A stretch of 13,509 nucleotides of DNA from NCBI GenBank assembly GCA_009929095.1, contig SABF01000021.1, forward strand, positions 1-13,509. The letters run 5' to 3'. Source of the DNA: Erysipelotrichia bacterium. Its GTDB lineage: Bacteria > Bacillota_I > Bacilli_A > Erysipelotrichales > Erysipelotrichaceae. The notes beneath the pieces are model-generated. The model was not told the DNA's origin, did no database searches, and saw nothing but the letters and a program-made list of their open reading frames with translations. A program made the translations under genes and the position numbers. This document shows, one piece after another, positions 1-7,826 of this stretch (position 1 is the stretch's first letter; every line of letters begins with the position of its first letter).

Positions 1-320
1 GTCTCATTCTTGATGCATTGATTAATGGTGGAGCCGGTGCGATTGCCGGATGCGCCAACGTTTACCCGCATGTTTTGTCTTCTATATATGATCTGTTTAG
101 GGAAAACAGAATCGATGAAGCAAGAGATGCGCAGAATAGCATTGCTTCATTCAGGGCTGTGTTTAAATATGGAAATCCAAATACGATCGTAAAGAAAGCA
201 GTAAACCTTCTGGGTTACCCGGTGGGTGACTGCCGTGCGCCTTTCAACGGTCTGTCAGAAGATGGATATAAAGCACTCACTCAGGTTATTCAAGATAACA
301 AAGAGAAAGGAATGGATTGA
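1..320 (+). CDS. DapA/NanA-family aldolase, C-terminal part
   Basis: This is the last roughly 105 residues of a class I aldolase or synthase of the dihydrodipicolinate synthase / N-acetylneuraminate lyase family; the reading frame enters at base 3 and stops with TGA at 318-320. The visible part contains the family's glycine-rich turn GGAGAIAGCANVYP, which closes the TIM barrel and leads into the C-terminal helices, and the late G-x-x-x-G-x-x-R-x-P element (GYPVGDCRAP). The Schiff-base lysine and catalytic tyrosine lie upstream of the window, so the substrate cannot be judged. Members of this superfamily cleave or form 2-keto acids from pyruvate plus an aldehyde. It sits 3 bp before a pdxA-like gene, so it is more likely a catabolic 2-keto-sugar-acid aldolase than lysine-biosynthetic DapA. 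That role is inferred from context; family membership is fairly secure. Confidence 0.85.
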   Translation, partial: LILDALINGGAGAIAGCANVYPHVLSSIYDLFRENRIDEARDAQNSIASFRAVFKYGNPNTIVKKAVNLLGYPVGDCRAPFNGLSEDGYKALTQVIQDNKEKGMD

Positions 321-323
321 ATT

Positions 324-1379
324 ATGTCAACACTGCCGATTGTTGGTATCACCATGGGTGATCCGGCTGGAAATGGTCCTGAGATTACTGTGAAAGCATT
401 AAGTGATCCATCTCTGTATGAACGCTGTCGGCCAATTGTGGTTGGTGATGCAAAGATGATTGAGCAGGCAAAACGGTTTGTGAATCATCCTGAGATTGTG
501 ATCAACCCAGTGTCTTCAATCAAGGATGCAAAATTCCAGGCAGGGACAATCGATGTTTATCACCTGGATCTGATCAAAGATGTAAATACTTTCAAACTTG
601 GTGAAGTGAGTGTGGAAGGCGGCAATGCAGCATTCCAGTCTGTAAAGAAAGTCATTGAACTGGCTATGGCAAAGGAAATAGATGCCACAGTGACTAATGC
701 ATTGAACAAAGAAGCGATGAATATGGCCTTGAAACCACAAGGTTTGCACTTTGATGGACATACTGAGATTTATGCGCAGTATACACACACAAAAAAATAC
801 ACAATGATGCTTGCTCACCATGACTTCAGAGTTGTTCATGTCACAACGCACTGTTCCATGCGTGAGGCATGCGATCGTATTAAAAAAGACAGAGTACTGG
901 AAGTTATTGAGCTTGGTTATAAAGCATGCCGTGATCTTGGCATAGATCAGCCGAAGATTGCTGTAGCAGGTCTTAATCCGCACGCAGGAGAACATGGCTT
1001 GTTTGGCACTGAAGAAATTGATGAGATTATTCCGGCAATCGAAGCAGCAAAAGCAGAAGGTATCAATGCTGTCGGACCAATGCCGGCAGATTCCGTATTC
1101 TCAGAAATGCTTGGCGGCTGGTATGACATGGTGGTATGCATGTATCACGACCAAGGACACATTCCTACCAAGACGATCGGATTTGTGTATGACCGTAATA
1201 AACAGCAGTGGAAGGCAGTTGAGGGAATCAATATCACACTGGGCTTGCCAATTATTAGGACTTCAGTTGATCATGGCACAGCGTTTGGTCTGGCAGGCAA
1301 GGGAACAGCAAGCGAACTCAGCCTGGTCAATGCAATTGATTATGCACTTAGAATGGCAGCTGACAAAACCAGAAAATAA
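324..1379 (+). CDS. PdxA-family 4-phospho-sugar-acid / 4-hydroxythreonine-4-phosphate dehydrogenase
   Basis: This is a 351-residue NAD-dependent oxidative decarboxylase of the PdxA family, with length normal for the family. Landmarks are MGDPAGNGPE near the N terminus (residues 11-20) and three likely divalent-metal histidines: H176 in VTTHCSMR, H220 in NPHAGE and H275 in MYHDQGH. The late DHGTAFGLAGKGTA segment is at 316-329. PdxA proper makes vitamin B6, but the family also includes PdxA2, which oxidises 4-phospho-D-threonate or 4-phospho-D-erythronate to dihydroxyacetone phosphate and CO2 in catabolic operons. The neighbours here are an aldolase, hydrolases and a permease, with no other B6 gene, so the PdxA2-type role is favoured. 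A DUF1537 sugar-acid kinase normally accompanies PdxA2; none is in this window, though it could lie upstream. The start ATG follows the aldolase stop by 3 bp, with AAAGGA (306-311) as a plausible ribosome site inside the preceding gene. Confidence 0.88.
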   Translation: MSTLPIVGITMGDPAGNGPEITVKALSDPSLYERCRPIVVGDAKMIEQAKRFVNHPEIVINPVSSIKDAKFQAGTIDVYHLDLIKDVNTFKLGEVSVEGGNAAFQSVKKVIELAMAKEIDATVTNALNKEAMNMALKPQGLHFDGHTEIYAQYTHTKKYTMMLAHHDFRVVHVTTHCSMREACDRIKKDRVLEVIELGYKACRDLGIDQPKIAVAGLNPHAGEHGLFGTEEIDEIIPAIEAAKAEGINAVGPMPADSVFSEMLGGWYDMVVCMYHDQGHIPTKTIGFVYDRNKQQWKAVEGINITLGLPIIRTSVDHGTAFGLAGKGTASELSLVNAIDYALRMAADKTRK

Positions 1380-1443
1380 TGAACAGATGTCTTGAACAGA
1401 TCTGAAAACAGGTGTTTTTTGGAACAAGAAAAGAGGGAAAACA

Positions 1444-3057
1444 ATGTCAGAGCATATATTTTGGTCAATGCTTTCGACGAAAGCAAACTGGGATCCAGTA
1501 AAAACGATCTTCCTATGTGTTCCTTCTAAGTTCGCCATCAGCAGAGAATTGATAGAGCAGTTTACTGAAATTTCTGGCTGGAAGCAAATTGCAGAGGATG
1601 ATGGCGCTTTACTGATAGCACCGATTTCCAAGGATTGGAGTGAGGAGAGTTGTGAATTGATCTTGGAAATCTACGATGCCAGTCGAAACTCATTCAGAGC
1701 TGTAGGCGGTGTTTCTACACCTGGCAGAGATGGAATTGTCTGGACTTGGGAAACTCTGATTTATATGGTTGGCTACAAAGAAGGAGCAGACTATGCTGGC
1801 AATGTACTGGTGTCTCATCCCAATGTATTCGCTGGCACATTACTTGTTGGTGGAACAGCACACAACTTTATCCCGGCGAAAGAAATATCAGATCACTGGC
1901 TGGTAAAGAACCCATCTGTAGATTATCGAATGCGCAAATGTGACATTCCATCTGCATTATGGATGTTTACAGATACTGAGGACAGTAAGGCGCTCGAGTA
2001 TTTCTGTGCATGCAATCAAATTAAAAATTCAAAGAAAGTCCGCTTTGATGGAATTGAAACATATACCTATGTAAATTCTGAACGTCCTGCAGAAGAAATA
2101 AGAGTGACCATTGAACCCTGCACCTATGAGAAGAAGATTGCACAGGTATGCATGCATACGTTCTTTAATCATGTGATCCGCTGGAAAAACTGTCCTGATG
2201 GACAACTGAGATATCGAACTGGAAAAGAAGACTTTTATCGGACAGATAAGTATGCACATTATTCGGTCAGTACTGGAAAAAATGAATATCCATATGCAGT
2301 GTATTTACCTCAGGGTACAGCAGATACACATAATCTGGCAATTGTTCTGTCTCTTCATGGAAGAGGTGAACCGGCTTGGGTGTTTGCGGAAAAAAACGGT
2401 TGGGAATCACTCGCAGATGAAACAAAAGAGTTCATCACCGTACTTCCGGACAGTCCATTCAATTCATGGTTTATCGAACGCGATAGAGATTGCCTTGGAA
2501 TGATTATTGATGCAGTGACAGAAAAGTACCATGCAGATCGTTCCAGGGTCTATATTACAGGATTCTCTAATGGCGCGATATTTACCAATCAGATGCTGTC
2601 AGCAGAGCCATGGCTGTTTGCGGCTGCTTCACCATGGAATGCACCAGGAATTGCGGCATGCCTGGAAATCATGCCGGGATCTAGTTACTATGAGCCACAG
2701 TTTTTAAATAGTGGCTACGATATGCCGATCTGGATTGCAGTCGGTGACAATGACAGCAAGGCATCTGCAGATCGTGAAGATGAACTGGACATGATGCTTA
2801 AGATCAACGGCTGCGACAGGAAAAATGAGACGATAAGAAACGGTAAGAACTTTTATACAGAAGGAAATGGATATTCAGATGGTGATCGTTTTCATTCCAG
2901 AGCGTTTAGTGATTCTCAGGGCAGTGTAAAAACAGTGCTGACAGTTATGAAGAATATGCCGCATGGAGCAATCTGGGACGAGTCACGTGCGGCCTGGGAA
3001 TTCATGAAGCGATTCAAAAGAAATGCAAAACGCAAAAAAATTGAAGAAATCAAATAA
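1444..3057 (+). CDS. Double-domain alpha/beta-hydrolase (esterase-like), paralogue 1
   Basis: This is a 537-residue cytoplasmic protein with no signal peptide or membrane segment. The C-terminal half (about 280-525) is an alpha/beta-hydrolase resembling PHB-depolymerase/LpqC-type esterases. It has an oxyanion-hole HG at 305-306, the nucleophile elbow GFSNG with S375, an acid in GDNDS (D435 or D437) and H507 in MPHG. The N-terminal half (about 20-230) has the same order of elements (a strand at TIFLCVP, a strand at ALLIAP, an elbow, then the ANVLVSHP-like helix/strand region), but at the elbow it reads GYKEG, with Lys112 where serine should be. I therefore read it as an inactive duplicate domain. 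The start is supported by GAGGG (1433-1437). It is the most divergent of three adjacent paralogues. A 64-bp gap separates it from the pdxA-like gene. The likely reaction is hydrolysis of an ester of a small imported molecule; the substrate is unknown. Confidence 0.8.
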   Translation: MSEHIFWSMLSTKANWDPVKTIFLCVPSKFAISRELIEQFTEISGWKQIAEDDGALLIAPISKDWSEESCELILEIYDASRNSFRAVGGVSTPGRDGIVWTWETLIYMVGYKEGADYAGNVLVSHPNVFAGTLLVGGTAHNFIPAKEISDHWLVKNPSVDYRMRKCDIPSALWMFTDTEDSKALEYFCACNQIKNSKKVRFDGIETYTYVNSERPAEEIRVTIEPCTYEKKIAQVCMHTFFNHVIRWKNCPDGQLRYRTGKEDFYRTDKYAHYSVSTGKNEYPYAVYLPQGTADTHNLAIVLSLHGRGEPAWVFAEKNGWESLADETKEFITVLPDSPFNSWFIERDRDCLGMIIDAVTEKYHADRSRVYITGFSNGAIFTNQMLSAEPWLFAAASPWNAPGIAACLEIMPGSSYYEPQFLNSGYDMPIWIAVGDNDSKASADREDELDMMLKINGCDRKNETIRNGKNFYTEGNGYSDGDRFHSRAFSDSQGSVKTVLTVMKNMPHGAIWDESRAAWEFMKRFKRNAKRKKIEEIK

Positions 3058-3069
3058 GGAGAAATCATT

Positions 3070-4836
3070 ATGCATGACACAATGAATGAAATTATTAAAT
3101 ATTCACCTTTTGGCGGTCAGCTGATGCTGGAAGAAGTAAAAGGCGTAACATCTGGTGCGATCGCTCCTGAGAATAACGTTGATACTGCTATTGGGACTGA
3201 TCGAAACATGTTCTCCTATATTCCAAAGTCTGGATGCCCGCATGCTAAGCAATGTCAGGTGCTGATGGTTCTGCGTGACTCTGATACGCAGGAATCAGCA
3301 GAATCACTAATGAGAATTCTTGGGTTGGATGTCCTGGCTGAAGAGAATCATTTTATTCTCCTGTTTCCAAATCCGCTTCACGATGGTTGGAATTATCAGG
3401 AAGATGAACACAAGGATAGCGATGTCCAGTTTCTTGTAAGATGTTTTGCGGCATTGCCTAAATCAAAAGGAAAAGTAGCTGGCTTCAACGGGATGATATT
3501 TCAGGTTGGAACGTCGGAAACATCATCTGCAATGGCTGCTGTTTTGGCTGTTCGTAAGCCAATGGACGCAGCGGCAATTATGATTGGCGATTTCCCGGAG
3601 AATTTCAGACTTCCAGAGGGAAAATATGCTGAACAGACTGCATGGGTATATGAAACCAATCTGTTAGCTGCTGAGTGGCTGAACTCAGTAAATTCACCGG
3701 CAGAAGAAGTTGACGGGTGTTTTGAAAATTGTGCAAATCGGAACGTCAGATATTGGCTGAAAAATGATGGCTTGAATAAGAGCACCATGAAAGACTGCTG
3801 GGATAGAATGTTCTCAGAGACAAGAAGATGGCGAAATGATACGAATGGCACTTATCAGCCAAGAATCAATTTTACTGAGAAAGGCTACTTTGCACATGTG
3901 GAGGAAACTCTTCCTGGGACTGATCATTCACATACTTGGTATGAGTACATTCCTGAAGCTTTACGAGGAACAGATGAAAAGGTTCCGTTGGTGCTTTACT
4001 TCCATGGCATTAACTGTAATTCATTGTATGGTGCTGAGCAGAGCGGCTGGGCAGATATAGCTGACAGAGATGGGCTTATTGCTGTATTCCCGCACCCGGC
4101 AATTGAAGAACGATGGAATGTGTGGGACGACAGGAGAATACCTTCTGATGTTGATTTTGTTATGGCACTGATTGATCACATGAAGACGGTTCACCCGATT
4201 GATGAATCGAGAATATATATTTCAGGGTTTTCCATGGGTTCCATGTTCACTAATGCACTGGCGCAGTCTTATCCGGAAAAATTCGCCGGCGCAGTTGCCT
4301 GCAACGGTCCAGATCAGGGATATCTTTTGACACTAGATGAATCAGTCGCAGGGCTGAAGATGTTTAGACCGGATACAGTTACTCAGAACATAATTCCTAA
4401 CGGAATGACGGAATCTCCAACTAAGGTTCTGGCGGATCAAAAAAAAGCAACGTATAACTGGCACATGCCATTTGTTCAGTTTGCCGGTCAGTTGGATGGC
4501 GTTGGCTTTAGGCCAAAGCGTCTGTTTCCGCTTCAAAATCTGGATGATGGAATGTGGATTGGAACGATTCAATATTGGAAGCAGTTCAATGACATTCCTG
4601 TATCAGAGAATATGTTCTCTGCAGGAAGCATATCTGGGTTAAAAGCTGATTTCAATAGTATCGAGGATGAACGTTTCCTGCATCAAAGCTGGCAGAACAG
4701 AGATGGTGAAATACTATATCATTTCATTACTGCCGCAAGAATGCCGCACGCTGTAGATTTAAAAGAAATTGAACTGGGCTGGAATCTGGTCAAGAATTTT
4801 GTGCGCAATTCTGACGGATCATTATTGAGGAAATAA
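3070..4836 (+). CDS. Double-domain alpha/beta-hydrolase (esterase-like), paralogue 2
   Basis: This is a 588-residue soluble protein without a signal peptide. The C-terminal catalytic domain (about 285-580) shows an HG oxyanion motif (H312-G313), the nucleophile elbow GFSMGS with S388, a candidate acid D476 in GQLDG and H560 in RMPHAVDL. The N-terminal domain (about 45-200) repeats the fold: VLMVLRD strand, LLFPNPLHDGWNY (compare VFPHPAIEERWNVW in the second half), then an elbow-like GTSETSSA around S149. That elbow keeps a serine but has Thr in place of the last glycine, so activity there is uncertain. The linker holds the RRWRNDTNGTYQPR segment, conserved in the next gene. The ATG is preceded by AAGGAGAAA directly after the upstream stop, 12 bp away, implying one transcript. 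The nearest named relatives by motif are PHB-depolymerase/feruloyl-esterase-like hydrolases. The motifs and length match its downstream neighbour across the whole protein. Confidence 0.83.
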   Translation: MHDTMNEIIKYSPFGGQLMLEEVKGVTSGAIAPENNVDTAIGTDRNMFSYIPKSGCPHAKQCQVLMVLRDSDTQESAESLMRILGLDVLAEENHFILLFPNPLHDGWNYQEDEHKDSDVQFLVRCFAALPKSKGKVAGFNGMIFQVGTSETSSAMAAVLAVRKPMDAAAIMIGDFPENFRLPEGKYAEQTAWVYETNLLAAEWLNSVNSPAEEVDGCFENCANRNVRYWLKNDGLNKSTMKDCWDRMFSETRRWRNDTNGTYQPRINFTEKGYFAHVEETLPGTDHSHTWYEYIPEALRGTDEKVPLVLYFHGINCNSLYGAEQSGWADIADRDGLIAVFPHPAIEERWNVWDDRRIPSDVDFVMALIDHMKTVHPIDESRIYISGFSMGSMFTNALAQSYPEKFAGAVACNGPDQGYLLTLDESVAGLKMFRPDTVTQNIIPNGMTESPTKVLADQKKATYNWHMPFVQFAGQLDGVGFRPKRLFPLQNLDDGMWIGTIQYWKQFNDIPVSENMFSAGSISGLKADFNSIEDERFLHQSWQNRDGEILYHFITAARMPHAVDLKEIELGWNLVKNFVRNSDGSLLRK

Positions 4837-4839
4837 AAC

Positions 4840-6606
4840 ATGCTCGATCATTTGGAAGAAATTGAAAAGTATTCTCCGTATGGCGGAACACTGATCCTAG
4901 AGACTGTAAAGGGTACTGATAATCAGTTCGTGACAGCTGAGAATTCGGTCTATACGGATTGTGGTCAGGATAGAAGCATGTATTCGTATGTTCCAAAATC
5001 GGGCTGTCCAGATGCCAAGCAGTGTCAGGTTTTGATGGTGCTGCGAGATGGCGTTAATCAGGAATCCGCTGAAACGATAATGAGAGAACTGCAGTTGGAT
5101 GAATTAGCAGAAGAAAAACATTTCGTTCTTCTATTTCCCAATTCACAGTCCGGTGGTTGGAACTACCATGAAGATAGGGACAAAGATGATGATCTTGCAT
5201 TCTTGGTCCGGTGCTTTGCAACATTGCCAAAATCGAAAGGTGGCGTGGCAGGTTTCAATGGCATGATCTTCTATCTGGGGACATCGCCGGCATCTAGTGC
5301 CCTGTTGGCTTCACTGTCTGCAAAGAAGCCAATTGACTGCTCGGCAGAAATGATTGGTGCGTTTCCAGATGATTATCACATGCCGTCTGGATTGCATCAG
5401 CCACAGACTGCTTGGGTATATGAAGGCAATCGGGAATTTGTCAGTTATCTGAAATCAGTAAATGTCCCTTATGACACAGAGGGAAATGAATATTGGAACA
5501 CGGTAAATAAAAACATAAAATTCTTTGCGACAGAACATAAACTCTCAGCTCAGGAAGTAAGAAATGCCTGGGATCAGATGTTCTCTGAAGCCAGGAGATG
5601 GAGAAACGATACGTATGGAACTTATCAGTGCCGTACGAATTTCAGCGAAGCGGGATTTACTGCACACGTAAAAGATTCTAGTCTTGGTGTGAATCAGAAT
5701 TTTGAACATACATGGTATGAATACATTCCGGAAAGTCTTCGTGGAACTAATGATAAAGTACCGCTTCTGTTTTACTTTCATGGCGGCAATTGTATTCCGC
5801 TGTATGGTGCTGAACAATCAGGATGGCATCAGATCGCTGCTCGTGATGATTTCATTATAGTATATCCAAAAGCATCAACAAAAAAATGCTGGAATGTGTG
5901 GGATGATAAAAATGAACCAAGTGACTTTCAGTTTGTCATGGCATTGATTGAACATATGAAAGCCGTGCATCCAATTGATGAATCTCGTATCTATGTTTCC
6001 GGATTCTCTATGGGATCAATGATGACCAATGCCTTATGCTGCGCTTATCCGGAAATATTTGCGGGCGGTGCGGCATTCAATGCTCAGAACTTTGGCTACT
6101 TTAGAAATATGATTTCGACATTTCAAGATCTGAACGTGAACTCGGAGAAATCCTGTACGAAAGAGGAATATGAAAAAGTCAGTGCTACACATATTCTCGC
6201 AGATGAAAAAAAGAACTTGTATGACTGGAGAATGCCGTTAATTCAATGCAGCGGAGTACTTGACAGTCTTGGCAAGCATAAATGGCCAGTTGATTCATCG
6301 GACAATCCATGGATGCAAACGATTGACTACTGGAAGGCATATAACAATATTTCCACGGTGCCATTTACAGCAAACTCTCATAATGAAACAGGGCTTAGTT
6401 CTGATGAAACTTACTATGACTGCGCAGACCAGAGATTCATTCATCACATCTGGTATAGCAAGGATGAAGAGCATCTGCCTCTATATCAGTTTCTTGTGGC
6501 AAAGAGAATGCCGCATGCAGTGGATTTAAGAGAAATCGAAATAGCATGGGAATTCATCAGGCATTATTCAAGGAATTCCAATGGCACATTGAAACACAGC
6601 AGATGA
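4840..6606 (+). CDS. Double-domain alpha/beta-hydrolase (esterase-like), paralogue 3
   Basis: This 588-residue protein is collinear with the preceding gene from the shared N-terminal YSPYGG (YSPFGG upstream) to the C-terminal HAVDLREIE block. The C-terminal domain carries HGGN (H314-G315), the nucleophile elbow GFSMGS with S390, a candidate acid D475 in GVLDS and H559 in RMPHAVDL, a complete triad. The N-terminal domain has the elbow-like GTSPASSA (S149), again a serine in a small-x-Ser-x-small setting but not a canonical GxSxG. There is no secretion signal. Only 3 bp separate it from the upstream stop, and its ribosome site (GAGG, 4827-4830) lies inside the upstream gene, so translational coupling is likely. 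Differences from its neighbour cluster in the acid-loop region (about 420-460 and 475-530), where substrate specificity usually varies. The two probably act on related but not identical esters; that is inference. Confidence 0.83.
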   Translation: MLDHLEEIEKYSPYGGTLILETVKGTDNQFVTAENSVYTDCGQDRSMYSYVPKSGCPDAKQCQVLMVLRDGVNQESAETIMRELQLDELAEEKHFVLLFPNSQSGGWNYHEDRDKDDDLAFLVRCFATLPKSKGGVAGFNGMIFYLGTSPASSALLASLSAKKPIDCSAEMIGAFPDDYHMPSGLHQPQTAWVYEGNREFVSYLKSVNVPYDTEGNEYWNTVNKNIKFFATEHKLSAQEVRNAWDQMFSEARRWRNDTYGTYQCRTNFSEAGFTAHVKDSSLGVNQNFEHTWYEYIPESLRGTNDKVPLLFYFHGGNCIPLYGAEQSGWHQIAARDDFIIVYPKASTKKCWNVWDDKNEPSDFQFVMALIEHMKAVHPIDESRIYVSGFSMGSMMTNALCCAYPEIFAGGAAFNAQNFGYFRNMISTFQDLNVNSEKSCTKEEYEKVSATHILADEKKNLYDWRMPLIQCSGVLDSLGKHKWPVDSSDNPWMQTIDYWKAYNNISTVPFTANSHNETGLSSDETYYDCADQRFIHHIWYSKDEEHLPLYQFLVAKRMPHAVDLREIEIAWEFIRHYSRNSNGTLKHSR

Positions 6607-6625
6607 AAACAGGAGGAATATAGAA

Positions 6626-7789
6626 ATGAGCATTATGGAACTGTCCGCTTTGACGAATGATGGACAGATTTATCACGATTCACAAATGGGATATCTGGAA
6701 GCACAGATACCGAGTGGTCCTTGGCCGACTGCGCATGCGCCAGCTCTTCTTGAAACGAATAATGGGACAATGCTCTGCTGTTGGTTTGCTGGAACTTATG
6801 AAGGTGGCAGTGATATCAATGTAGTGGTATCTCGTCTTCCAAAAGGTCAAAGCAAATGGGAAGAACCAATTAACATAACCAACGAAGATCAATTTTCAGA
6901 TCAGAATCCGTCGCTGTTTCTTGCGCCGAATGGAGAAATCTGGTGCATGTATACTTCTCAGCTTGGACGACAGCCGGGTAAGGACAATATGCAGTTTACA
7001 GCAGTTGTAAAGAGGCAAATCAGTACTGATGATGGAAATACATGGGGGCCAGCTGAAACAGTGTTCAGTGAAGAAGGGACTTTCTCTCGTCAGCCGATTC
7101 AGATATTATCAAACGGAAGATGGATCTATGGTAACTGGATATGCACAGATTCCGCTGTTGGACTTTCCGGCGATCCAACCGCATTTAGAATTTCTGATGA
7201 TGAAGGAAAGACATGGTATAAAGTAGATATGCCATGCTCAAACGGGCGAGTTCATGCCAACATTATTGAATTGAAGAACGGGCATCTGATTGCCTTTATG
7301 CGCTCAAGAGAAGCAGATTGGATTTATAGCAGTGATTCATATGATTATGGTTTCAACTGGACAGTCCCTCAGCCAACAGTGCTTCCAAACAACAATTCTT
7401 CAATATCAGCAATCAAACTGAAGAGCGGAAGAATCTGTATTGCCTATAACCATTCATGTGCACCGAAGTCCTATACAGCTAAAGGGGCATGGCCAGGGCT
7501 GCGCTGTCCGGTAACAATTGCACTGTCTGAAGACGATGGAAAGACATTTCCGTTGATCCGCAATATTGAATGCGGTGAAGGATATGTCGGAGAAGAAAAT
7601 CGCGGAAGCAACAGGCAGTACGAATATCCTTATATCATGCAGGACAGTAAAGGCATGCTTCACATCGCTTATGCCTATCAGACTCGAAAAAGTGTGAAAT
7701 GGGTTTCGCTGAGTGAGGAAGACGTGATAGGCAAGGTCAGAGGCCAGAGCACGTATAATCCGACATCAGGAGAAACAGAAGTGTATTAA
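6626..7789 (+). CDS. Sialidase-fold (BNR/Asp-box) beta-propeller hydrolase-like protein
   Basis: This 387-residue protein has four Asp-box motifs (S-x-D-x-G-x-T-W/F type): STDDGNTW at 133-140, SDDEGKTW at 190-197, a weaker SYDYGFNW at 238-245 and SEDDGKTF at 301-308. These mark a sialidase-type beta-propeller. The N-terminal signature HAPALLE, then WFAGTYEGGSD, then QNPSLF matches the predicted-neuraminidase group (COG4692 type), which is largely uncharacterised. The classic sialidase RIP/FRIP motif is absent and there is no signal peptide, so I do not call it a sialidase; a cytoplasmic glycosidase or lyase acting on a small imported substrate is the better reading. The strong site AGGAGG (6611-6616) fixes the start. 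It lies 19 bp after the third hydrolase and 37 bp before the permease, which supports a shared pathway. Confidence 0.8.
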   Translation: MSIMELSALTNDGQIYHDSQMGYLEAQIPSGPWPTAHAPALLETNNGTMLCCWFAGTYEGGSDINVVVSRLPKGQSKWEEPINITNEDQFSDQNPSLFLAPNGEIWCMYTSQLGRQPGKDNMQFTAVVKRQISTDDGNTWGPAETVFSEEGTFSRQPIQILSNGRWIYGNWICTDSAVGLSGDPTAFRISDDEGKTWYKVDMPCSNGRVHANIIELKNGHLIAFMRSREADWIYSSDSYDYGFNWTVPQPTVLPNNNSSISAIKLKSGRICIAYNHSCAPKSYTAKGAWPGLRCPVTIALSEDDGKTFPLIRNIECGEGYVGEENRGSNRQYEYPYIMQDSKGMLHIAYAYQTRKSVKWVSLSEEDVIGKVRGQSTYNPTSGETEVY

Positions 7790-7826
7790 GCATAGTAAGC
7801 AGGTTTGAAATTTCGGGAGAAAAGAA

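Larger units (their letters stand above)
1444..6606 (+). repeat. Tandem array of three paralogous two-domain hydrolase genes
   Basis: Three consecutive genes encode proteins with the same order of landmarks: a degenerate or altered elbow in the first half, then HG, GFSxG, an acid, and MPH plus about 20-30 residues to the end. The second and third are equal in length (588 residues) and align without obvious large gaps. The first is shorter (537) and lacks the N-terminal YSP-F/Y-GG lead. At the DNA level the copies have diverged, with many synonymous differences, so this is an old duplication rather than a recent repeat prone to recombination. Confidence 0.8.

Noticed and set aside
516..995. 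Long minus-strand open frame of 159 codons opposite the pdxA-like gene
   Set aside because: It is antisense to a gene with clear PdxA motifs, its translation is cysteine- and phenylalanine-rich with no family resemblance, and no ribosome site precedes it.
1381..1402. Direct repeat gaacagat (1381-1388 and 1394-1401) between the pdxA-like and first hydrolase genes
   Set aside because: Two 8-bp copies in a 64-bp AT-rich gap can arise by chance and do not form a recognisable operator.
6626..7789. Calling the propeller protein a true sialidase (nanH)
   Set aside because: The RIP motif and secretion signal are missing. The neighbouring DapA-family fragment could suggest sialic acid use (NanA), but no other nan gene is seen and the NanA-specific residues lie outside the window.
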